A DNA stretch of 8,841 nt from an uncultured Lysobacteraceae bacterium (lineage in GTDB: Bacteria; Pseudomonadota; Gammaproteobacteria; Xanthomonadales; Rhodanobacteraceae). The position numbers and the translations under genes were made by a program. The notes under the pieces were generated by a model. It made no database searches, was not told where the DNA came from, and saw only the letters and a list, made by a program, of their open reading frames with translations. Positions 1 through 5,236 of the stretch are shown here, in pieces; within the stretch, counting starts at the first letter, position 1; the number at the start of each line of letters is the position of its first letter. The stretch spans positions 1 through 8,841 of the forward strand of contig CAMLSI010000209.1 in the NCBI GenBank assembly GCA_946482585.1, in the 5' to 3' direction.

Positions 1-41
1 ATCAGCAGCACGCTGACGGCGAAATCGGGAGTCGTGCTCAT
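1..41 (-). CDS. 5' end of an unidentified gene, cut by the window edge
   Basis: Reading the minus strand from the ATG at 41-39 gives MSTTPDFAVSVLL and then leaves the window. The codons are almost all G or C in the third position, as in the real genes here, and the frame is open to the edge, so it is probably the start of a real gene transcribed away from the TatD gene. Thirteen residues are too few to assign a function. The hydrophobic AVSVLL stretch would fit either a membrane protein or the first beta strand of an enzyme. A small inverted repeat (GGCGG at 50-54, CCGCC at 61-65) lies just upstream of its start codon. Confidence 0.45.
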   Translation of the reverse strand, partial: MSTTPDFAVSVLL

Positions 42-138
42 GGCAGGAAGGCGGCGTAAACCGCCGAGTCTATACGGCCGGCCGCAGGCGCACGAGCACG
101 CTTGCGCCGCGCGCGACGCCGACGCCAGACTGCGGCGC

Positions 139-960
139 ATGAACGCGACCGCCCTGCCCCTCGTCGACAGCCATTGCCATCTCGACGCGCCGGAATTCGA
201 CGCGGACCGCGGCGCGGTGATCGCGCGCGCGCGCGCGGCCGGCGTCGCGGACCAGGTGATTCCCGCGATCCGTGCCGGCGACTGGCCGGCGCTCGCCGCG
301 CTCTGCGCGCGCGAGTCCGGCCTGCATGCGGCCTACGGCATGCACCCGCTGTACCTGGCGGAACATCGCGACGAACATCTCGCCCTGTTGCGCGAACGCC
401 TCGCCGAAGGAAAAGCCGTCGCCGTCGGCGAATGCGGCCTCGACTACTTCGTCGAGGACCTGCCCGCCGATGCGCAGCGGCATTTCTTCCGCGGCCAGCT
501 CGCGCTCGCGCGCGAATTCGACCTGCCCGTCATCGTGCACGCACGGCGCGCGGTCGAGGAGGTCATCCACACGTTACGCGACCATCCCGGTCTGCGCGGT
601 GTCGTGCACAGCTATTCCGGCAGCGAGGAACAAGCCGCCCAGTTGTGGAAATTGGGATTCCTGCTCGGCATCGGCGGGCCGGTCAGCTATTCGCGCGCGC
701 ATCGCCTGCGGCGCATCGTCGCGGCCATGCCGCTGGAGTTCCTGCTGCTTGAAAGCGACGCGCCGGATCAGCCGCTCGCGGCGCAGCGCGGCGAACGCAA
801 CGAACCGAACTGCATCGCCGGCGTGCTCGACGAGATCGCGACGCTGCGGGCCGAATCGCGCGAGACCATCGCCGAGGCGACGACGGCGAATGCATGCCGC
901 CTGTTCAACCTCGCGGCCGACCGGCCGGCGCCGCATCCGGTTTCTTCTTCCAGCGGCTGA
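139..960 (+). CDS. yjjV: TatD-family metal-dependent hydrolase (YjjV-like)
   Basis: This is a 273-residue cytoplasmic TIM-barrel hydrolase of the TatD family. Family members are two-metal-dependent DNases or phosphoesterases. Visible metal and catalytic motifs are DSHCHLD (His12, His14), GECGLD (Glu98), IVHARR (His134), VVHSYSGS (His157) and LLLESDAPDQPL (Asp207), all in the canonical order. The VVHxxSGS and LLLE(S/T)DAPDxPL segments followed by a N-x-P turn resemble E. coli YjjV more than YcfH or TatD itself. The ATG at 139 was chosen because homologues begin a few residues before the first HxH motif. The frame stays open upstream to 34, but that part is arginine-rich and unlike the family. 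No good Shine-Dalgarno sequence precedes 139. The 3' end overlaps a convergent minus-strand gene by 56 bases. The precise physiological substrate is unknown. Confidence 0.9.
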   Translation: MNATALPLVDSHCHLDAPEFDADRGAVIARARAAGVADQVIPAIRAGDWPALAALCARESGLHAAYGMHPLYLAEHRDEHLALLRERLAEGKAVAVGECGLDYFVEDLPADAQRHFFRGQLALAREFDLPVIVHARRAVEEVIHTLRDHPGLRGVVHSYSGSEEQAAQLWKLGFLLGIGGPVSYSRAHRLRRIVAAMPLEFLLLESDAPDQPLAAQRGERNEPNCIAGVLDEIATLRAESRETIAEATTANACRLFNLAADRPAPHPVSSSSG

Positions 961-1132
961 GCAGCAAGGTCACGAGCGCGAGCAGGATTTCGTCGACGAA
1001 GGGAATCAGGTCGGGCACCGCCAGGTCGACGAGAAACAGCACGGCCGTCAACAGCAGCAGGCGCGGAAAACGCAGGCGCTCGGCAAATCCGAGCAACGGG
1101 CCGACCATCGACGAACGCACCGGACCGGTCAT
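905..1132 (-). CDS. Small two-helix membrane protein, DUF6116-like
   Basis: This encodes 75 residues. Two hydrophobic segments (about residues 22-40 and 44-60) are joined by a short PDLIPFVDE turn and followed by a charged tail rich in Lys, Arg and Pro (SRWKKKPD onward). This suggests a two-pass inner-membrane protein with the basic tail in the cytoplasm. The pattern LRFPxLLLLTAxLFxxDLxxPDxIPFxDE matches what I recall of the DUF6116 proteins of Xanthomonadales; that family name is from memory and unverified. The start is well supported: GGGGAGGG lies about 6 bases upstream of the ATG at 1132-1130. It sits 60 bases downstream of tcdA on the same strand, so the two may be co-transcribed. Its last 56 bases are antisense to the end of the TatD gene. 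No biochemical role can be given. Confidence 0.75.
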   Translation of the reverse strand: MTGPVRSSMVGPLLGFAERLRFPRLLLLTAVLFLVDLAVPDLIPFVDEILLALVTLLLSRWKKKPDAAPAGRPRG

Positions 1133-1192
1133 GCGACACCCTCCCCACGCAGCGACTCTGCGGCTCGCAGTATGGGGACCGCCGCGCGCGAC

Positions 1193-1987
1193 TCAAGCCT
1201 CGCGGCGCACGAGCAGGCGCTCGATGGCCTTGCCCGCGGCGACGAGGCCGAACGTCGCGGTCACGTGCATCGCAGCGCCGAGGCCGCTGCCGCAATCCAG
1301 GCGCATCGCCTCGTCCGCGTTGGCCGGGCGCGTGCCGCAGACGGTGCCGTCAGCCTGCGGATAACGCACGTTCTCGAGCGAGAACACCGCGGGCACGCCG
1401 AAGTAGCGATCGCGATTGCGCGGAAAATGAAAATCCTGGCGCAACTTCTTGCGAATCAACGACAGCAGCGCGTCGTGCTCGGTGCGTGACAGATCGCGGA
1501 CCTGGATCCGCGTCGCGTCGATGCGGCCGCCGGCGGAGCCCACGACGATCAGCGGCAGCTTGCGCCGCCGGCACCAGGCGATGGCCTCGACCTTGACGCG
1601 AAAACTGTCGCAGGCATCCAGCACGAGATCGTAGCCACGATCGAGCAATTCGCCGAGGTTCGACGGTGTCAGGAAGCTCGCGATCGTATGGATGCGGACC
1701 TCGGGATTGATCGCGCGCGCGCGTTCGGCGAGCACCTCGACCTTGGCGCGGCCGAACTGCCCCTCCAGCGCATGCAGCTGGCGATTGACGTTGGATACGC
1801 AGACATCGTCCGCATCGATCAGGGTCAGCTCGCCGACACCGCTGCGGACCAGCGCTTCCACGGTCCAGGAGCCGACGCCGCCGACGCCGACGACGGCCAC
1901 GTGACAGGAAGCCAGGCGCTGCGCCGCACCGCGGCCATAGAGACGATCGACGCCGCCGAAGCGCGCCGAAAGAACAGGATCGGACAT
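1193..1987 (-). CDS. tcdA: tRNA threonylcarbamoyladenosine dehydratase TcdA
   Basis: This 264-residue protein is of the E1-like/ThiF superfamily, close in length to E. coli TcdA (also called CsdL or YgdL). The family uses ATP to dehydrate N6-threonylcarbamoyladenosine at position 37 of ANN-decoding tRNAs to the cyclic form ct6A. The nucleotide-binding loop GVGGVGSW is at residues 34-41. It is followed by LIDADDVCVSNVNRQ (about 56-70), with the Asp and Asn-Arg-Gln that bind ATP in this superfamily. The N-terminal RFGGVDRLYG and the DACDS segment (124-128) are typical of TcdA rather than of MoeB or ThiF, and no MoeB-type zinc-binding CxxC pairs are seen. The start is ATG at 1987, six bases downstream of a good -10-like TAGAAT, so the message may be leaderless. 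The small membrane protein gene lies downstream on the same strand. Confidence 0.93.
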   Translation of the reverse strand: MSDPVLSARFGGVDRLYGRGAAQRLASCHVAVVGVGGVGSWTVEALVRSGVGELTLIDADDVCVSNVNRQLHALEGQFGRAKVEVLAERARAINPEVRIHTIASFLTPSNLGELLDRGYDLVLDACDSFRVKVEAIAWCRRRKLPLIVVGSAGGRIDATRIQVRDLSRTEHDALLSLIRKKLRQDFHFPRNRDRYFGVPAVFSLENVRYPQADGTVCGTRPANADEAMRLDCGSGLGAAMHVTATFGLVAAGKAIERLLVRREA

Positions 1988-1993
1988 CCGGCG

Positions 1994-1999
1994 ATTCTA
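1994..1999 (-). promoter_or_regulatory. Candidate -10 element of tcdA
   Basis: On the minus strand the hexamer TAGAAT matches the sigma-70 -10 consensus TATAAT at five of six bases. It ends six bases before the tcdA ATG. No convincing -35 hexamer stands at the right spacing. If it is used, transcription would start at or next to the A of the start codon, giving a leaderless or nearly leaderless message. This agrees with the lack of a Shine-Dalgarno sequence there. Confidence 0.35.
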
Positions 2000-2119
2000 G
2001 CGCCCGAACGGGCCTGCCGCGACGGCCGACCTCGCGGTCCGAGGGGGCATGACGCTGCGTCCTGGCTCGTCCGGTGCGCGCATCTGCAGTAGGCTTGCGC
2101 GTTTTCCGCAGGACTACCG

Positions 2120-2509
2120 ATGCGCTCGTTGCTGATTCTGCTCGCCGGCGTACTCGTCGGCGCCCTGCTCGCATTCAGTGCCGCCAACACGCTGTACCAG
2201 CGCAATGCCTGGCCGCGCGGCGTCATGAATCTGCTGCAGCATCACCTGGGCGAGCTGCGCCGGCTGCAGCGCACCGGCAACTGCGCCGCGGAGCGCTCCG
2301 CGCCGCATTTCCAGCGGATCGCGCAGACCAGCGCCGACATCGGCCCGTCCCGGTCCGGCGAGAAGCCCGACTATCACGACCAGGCGCAGCGCTTCCTCGA
2401 TCTCAACGCGCACTTCGCGGCCGCGGCGCCGGCCGACTGCCCCGGCCTCGACGCGGCGCTGCAGCAGATCGACGACGCCTGCCAGGGCTGCCATCGCGAT
2501 TACCGCTGA
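2120..2509 (+). CDS. Small membrane-anchored c-type cytochrome, cytochrome c'-like
   Basis: This encodes 129 residues. Residues 1-22 form a signal peptide or uncleaved membrane anchor (RSLLILLAGVLVGALLAF), placing the rest in the periplasm. A single haem c attachment motif CQGCH (121-125) lies almost at the C-terminus and is followed by RDYR. C-terminal CxxCHxxxR is the arrangement of class II cytochromes (c', c556), four-helix bundles with haem on the last helix. Met36 in the first predicted helix (WPRGVMNLLQHHLGEL) could be an axial ligand as in c556; this is inference. Two further cysteines, Cys55 and Cys107, could form a disulfide. A good ribosome-binding site (GCAGGA) precedes the ATG. 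The protein would need the cytochrome c maturation system. Its partner is unknown and it need not be linked to the downstream quorum-sensing genes, 198 bases away. Confidence 0.8.
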   Translation: MRSLLILLAGVLVGALLAFSAANTLYQRNAWPRGVMNLLQHHLGELRRLQRTGNCAAERSAPHFQRIAQTSADIGPSRSGEKPDYHDQAQRFLDLNAHFAAAAPADCPGLDAALQQIDDACQGCHRDYR

Positions 2510-2661
2510 ACCCGGCTAAGCGCTTGATTCTCGAAACCCGCGTCCGCGCGAGTCCGCGAACGAACGGCGACGCCTTTGCGAAAATCGCGACGTCGCATCC
2601 ACGCGCGCGACTTTACATTCGCCCAAGATCGCCGCAATTCCACTAGTATCGAACCCGTTTC

Positions 2662-2675
2662 CCAGACCGGTCGCC
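2662..2675. promoter_or_regulatory. Palindromic motif upstream of the kinase gene (copy 1)
   Basis: This copy of CCRGACCGGTCGYC contains the perfect 8-base palindrome GACCGGTC (2665-2672). It lies 33 bases before the sensor kinase ATG. A second copy is upstream of the synthase gene at 5151-5164. A weak -10-like TAGTAT stands just upstream at 2644-2649, without a matching -35. The pair may be operators for a common regulator or chance in GC-rich DNA. Confidence 0.25.
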
Positions 2676-2707
2676 GCCGCCGACGGCGCCGCACTGCCCG
2701 GGCGCGC

Positions 2708-4078
2708 ATGAATACGAGTGAGGCCATCCATACCGCCAGCCGCCGAATCCACGGCCTGCCGCGGCTCGCCTGGTGGCATGTCAAACGAATCTGGCTGCGC
2801 TTTCAGACCGCGATCTTCACGCGCGCACGCTATTCCGAACCGAAGATGCGCTGGATGGGCGCGCTCGGTGTGTTCGGATTTCCGGCCTACTACTTCGTCT
2901 GGGCCAAGCTGCTGCCGCAGCCCTACGAAAGTCTGAGCCTGCGCCTGTTCGGCTCGGCGCTGTTCCTGCCGCTGATGCTCGTCAGCTTCTGGCCGACGCG
3001 CCTGCGCGCCTGGCTGCCGCTGTACTGGTATCTCGGCATGACGTTCGCCTTGCCGTTCTTCTTTTCCTACATGCTGCTCCAGAACGGCGGCAGCGTCGCC
3101 TGGCTACTGTCGCACCTGATATCCGTGTTCCTCATGGTGATGCTGTTCGACATGGGCAGTTTCATCATCACCGGCCTGATCGGCACGCTGCTTGCTGTAT
3201 TCGCCTATATGCTGGCACCGGCGCAGCCGCTGGCCAGCGCCGCATTGCTGGCGTATTCGCCGGTCTGGGCATTCGCGATCATTTCCGGTTCGGTATTCAG
3301 TATCTCCCACAGCATGAGCAACCAGGCGCGCATCGACGCAATCATCGCCGCGAGCAACAACATCGCGCACGAGCTGCGTACGCCGCTGGCGTCGGTACGC
3401 ATCGCGACGCAGGCCGTCGACCGCTTCCTGCCGCTGCTCGCCGACTCGCACCGCAAGGCCGTCGAGGCGCACCTCAGCGTGCCCGAGCTGCGCGAATCCC
3501 AGCTCGGCCGGCTGTCCAAGGCCATGGAGACCATCGGCCGCGAGGTCGAGCACGCCAACACCGTGATCGACATGCTGCTCGTCGCCGCGCGGCCGATCGG
3601 CAATCTGCAGATCGAAACGGTTTCGGCGCGCGAATGCCTGCACGAGGCGCTGGAGCGCTATCCGTTCGGCTCGCAGCACGAACGCAGCCGCGTGACGATC
3701 GGCGTCGACGACGACTTCCAGTTCAGCGGCTCGCGCCTGCTGCTGGTCCACGTATTGTTTAATCTGATAAAAAATGGCCTATTCCACACTGGACGCGCCG
3801 GAAAGGGCAGCATCGTGCTGAGCGTCCACGTCGACGAAGGAGGCCAACGTGTCGTCTGTCACGACAGCGGCCCCGGCATACCGCCGGACGTCCTGCCGCA
3901 CATCTTCGAGCGCTTCTATTCCAGCGCGACCGACTACAGCACCGGCCTCGGCGTCGGACTCTCTTTCGTACGCATGGCGCTCGAACGCATGGGCGCGACG
4001 ATAATCTGCCGCTCGACCTACGGCGAATTCACCGAATTCACGATCGTGTTTCCCGACCTTTTGCGGAGGGACAACTGA
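2708..4078 (+). CDS. Alpha-hydroxyketone-sensing histidine kinase, CqsS/LqsS-like
   Basis: This encodes a 456-residue inner-membrane sensor kinase. The N-terminal half holds about six hydrophobic helices (residues about 49-198). It resembles Vibrio CqsS, the CAI-1 receptor, with a WMGALGVFGFPAYYFVW stretch (49-65), a PQPYESLSLR segment and ALPFFFSYMLLQN (114-126) matching equivalent CqsS segments as I recall them. The cytoplasmic half has the H-box NNIAHELRTPL with phospho-acceptor His221, the N-box FNLIKNG (351-357), G1 DSGPGI (386-391), the F-box FERFY (400-404) and G2 GLGVGLSF (413-420), so it should be an active kinase. It ends soon after the ATPase domain and lacks the receiver domain carried by CqsS, as LqsS does. 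The ATG at 2708 was chosen over 2576 because the extra upstream stretch is arginine-rich. No clear Shine-Dalgarno precedes 2708, so the start is less certain than the rest. Its stop overlaps the regulator's start by one base. Confidence 0.9.
   Translation: MNTSEAIHTASRRIHGLPRLAWWHVKRIWLRFQTAIFTRARYSEPKMRWMGALGVFGFPAYYFVWAKLLPQPYESLSLRLFGSALFLPLMLVSFWPTRLRAWLPLYWYLGMTFALPFFFSYMLLQNGGSVAWLLSHLISVFLMVMLFDMGSFIITGLIGTLLAVFAYMLAPAQPLASAALLAYSPVWAFAIISGSVFSISHSMSNQARIDAIIAASNNIAHELRTPLASVRIATQAVDRFLPLLADSHRKAVEAHLSVPELRESQLGRLSKAMETIGREVEHANTVIDMLLVAARPIGNLQIETVSARECLHEALERYPFGSQHERSRVTIGVDDDFQFSGSRLLLVHVLFNLIKNGLFHTGRAGKGSIVLSVHVDEGGQRVVCHDSGPGIPPDVLPHIFERFYSSATDYSTGLGVGLSFVRMALERMGATIICRSTYGEFTEFTIVFPDLLRRDN
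4065..4070 (+). promoter_or_regulatory. Ribosome-binding site of the response regulator
   Basis: GGAGGG lies seven bases before the ATG at 4078, inside the last codons of the kinase gene. With the TGATG stop-start overlap it shows that kinase and regulator are translated from one message, probably coupled. Confidence 0.7.
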
Positions 4079-5103
4079 TGCTGCCCGGCGCCGCCGCGAT
4101 CCCGCCGTTCTACTTTCCGACCACGACCGTCCTCGTGGACGACCACGAGGAATATCTCGACGTCGTGCCCCTGATGCTCGACCCGATGCTGCATCTGCGT
4201 CCGTTCAGCTCGCCGCGCATGGCGCTCGCCGCGCTCGGCAGCGCGGGCAGTCGTCCGGTGCCCGGCGGTGGCTGGCTCTACCGTTGGAAGGACCGACCGT
4301 CGCAGACGCAGGAGCTGGTCGCCCTTGATGTCGACTCGATACACCGCATTGTGTATGACCCCGAGCGCTTCTCCGAGGTCTCCGTGCTCGTGGTGGATTA
4401 CTTCATGCCGGAGATGGACGGCGTCACGTTTTGCAAACGTCTCAACAATCCACTGATCGGCAAAATCCTGCTGACCGGCCGCGCGGAAGATTCGGTCGCG
4501 ATCGAAGCCTTCAATTCGGGCGTCATCGACCGCTTCATCCGCAAGAGCGATCCGCAGGCGATGGCCAAGCTGCAGATCGCGATCCGCGAGCTGCAGCAGC
4601 GATATTTCGAGCGTGCCGGCGCCTTCGTCGCCGAAGCGCTCGCCATGGGTCGCTTCGGCTTCCTGCGCGACCCGGCGTTCCGTTCCGTGTTCGACTCCGT
4701 CGTCGCGACGTTCCAGCCGATCGAAGCCTACGTGGTCTGCAATCCGACCGGCGTGCTCATGCTCGATGCCTGGGGCGTCGGGCGTTTCCTGCTCGTGCAG
4801 ACCGACGACGATCTGCGCGAACAGCACGACATCGCGGAGGACCGCGGCGCGCCCGACACCGTCCTGCGCGCGCTGCGCTCCGGCAGCGCCCTGCCCTGGT
4901 TCTGGTCCAGCGGCGGCTTCTACAGCCCTCAGATCGCCGACCCTGCGGCGAACCTGTTCCCGGCGACGGCGATACAGGGCGACAATTGTTACTACTTCAG
5001 TCTTATCGATCATCTCGAACCGCTGCAGCTGACTCATGTGAAATCGTACAGAAGCTGGCTGCGTGAACAGGACAACGTCGATATCCCGCCCCGCGCGGGG
5101 TGA
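4078..5103 (+). CDS. Response regulator with enlarged receiver domain, LqsR-like
   Basis: This is a 341-residue cytoplasmic regulator. Receiver landmarks are the acidic pair Asp21-Asp22 (VLVDDHEEY), the phospho-acceptor Asp107 in VLVVDYFMPEMDG, the conserved Thr133 (LLTGRAED) and Lys156 (IRKSD). In ordinary receivers the phospho-acceptor is near residue 50-57. Here an insertion of about 45-50 residues (roughly 55-100, with GGGWLYRWKDRP and DVDSIHRIVYDPERF) lies between. Legionella LqsR has the same feature, with its acceptor near residue 108 as I recall. The C-terminal half (about 180-341) has no recognisable helix-turn-helix, GGDEF, EAL or HD motif. It contains FGFLRDPAFRSVFD, NPTGVLMLDAWG and SALPWFWSSGGFYSP, a domain I associate with LqsR-type proteins but cannot name. 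The likely partner is the adjacent kinase. Whether it acts on DNA, RNA or protein cannot be read from the sequence. Confidence 0.85.
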   Translation: MLPGAAAIPPFYFPTTTVLVDDHEEYLDVVPLMLDPMLHLRPFSSPRMALAALGSAGSRPVPGGGWLYRWKDRPSQTQELVALDVDSIHRIVYDPERFSEVSVLVVDYFMPEMDGVTFCKRLNNPLIGKILLTGRAEDSVAIEAFNSGVIDRFIRKSDPQAMAKLQIAIRELQQRYFERAGAFVAEALAMGRFGFLRDPAFRSVFDSVVATFQPIEAYVVCNPTGVLMLDAWGVGRFLLVQTDDDLREQHDIAEDRGAPDTVLRALRSGSALPWFWSSGGFYSPQIADPAANLFPATAIQGDNCYYFSLIDHLEPLQLTHVKSYRSWLREQDNVDIPPRAG

Positions 5104-5108
5104 TCGAC
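5077..5108 (+). repeat. Bulged stem-loop across the regulator stop codon
   Basis: The left arm is GTCGAT (5077-5082) plus CGCCCC (5087-5092), separated by a four-base bulge ATCC. The loop is GCGC (5093-5096). The right arm is the unbroken GGGGTGATCGAC (5097-5108). This gives twelve pairs including one G-U. No run of T follows, so it is not an intrinsic terminator. It could slow ribosomes or exonucleases, or set off the synthase leader as a separate fold. Confidence 0.5.
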
Positions 5109-5236
5109 CGCAAGCCACCAAGAAACCTCTCGATTCCGACCGGCCCACGGCCGGACCGGTCGTCCCGCTGCGGCGGTGAACCCCGCAGCCAGCCAGGGAT
5201 CGGCTTGGTCCATAACTCCCGTGAGAGGTTGCAGTC
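5104..5236 (+). promoter_or_regulatory. Structured leader of the synthase gene that can mask its ribosome-binding site
   Basis: AACCTCTC (5124-5131) is perfectly complementary to GAGAGGTT (5223-5230), and one further G-U pair extends the helix. The second arm contains the Shine-Dalgarno GAGAGG of the synthase gene (ATG at 5237), so closing the helix would hide it. Two local hairpins lie inside: CGACCGG (5137-5143) with CCGGTCG (5156-5162), or alternatively CCGGCC (5140-5145) with GGCCGG (5149-5154); and GCTGCGG (5167-5173) with CCGCAGC (5183-5189). A weaker one pairs AGCC (5191-5194) with GGCT (5202-5205) around an AGGGATC loop. The whole looks like a multi-branched junction closed by the masking helix. 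No known riboswitch class is recognised. Function is inferred from pairing only. Confidence 0.5.
5151..5164. promoter_or_regulatory. Palindromic motif upstream of the synthase gene (copy 2)
   Basis: This is the second copy of CCRGACCGGTCGYC, with GACCGGTC at 5154-5161. It differs from the copy at 2662-2675 at only two positions. It overlaps one of the leader hairpins, so it may be conserved as RNA structure, as a DNA operator, or by chance. Confidence 0.25.

Noticed and set aside
50..76. Inverted repeat GGCGG/CCGCC and TATACG between the divergent genes at the left edge, considered as a shared promoter
   Set aside because: The -10-like match is weak on both strands and no -35 element is found. 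Short GC-rich inverted repeats are common in this DNA.
272..1489. Plus-strand open frame of about 400 codons running through the TatD, small membrane protein and tcdA genes
   Set aside because: It crosses three better-supported genes in the wrong frame or strand, and its composition (Arg, Ser and Ala runs) is that of a shifted frame.
2576..2707. N-terminal extension of the kinase by 44 residues from an upstream in-frame ATG
   Set aside because: The extension is Arg-rich low-complexity sequence without a ribosome-binding site, and CqsS/LqsS homologues start close to the first helix. The start at 2708 places the phosphorylated His at 221, near the position in the family.
3767..3774. Run of six A in the kinase gene forming A-AAA-AAT, a possible -1 frameshift site
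   Set aside because: The normal frame continues through all remaining kinase motifs to a stop perfectly coupled to the next gene. No stimulatory hairpin or meaningful shifted product was seen. The A run encodes the conserved Ile-Lys-Asn of the N-box.
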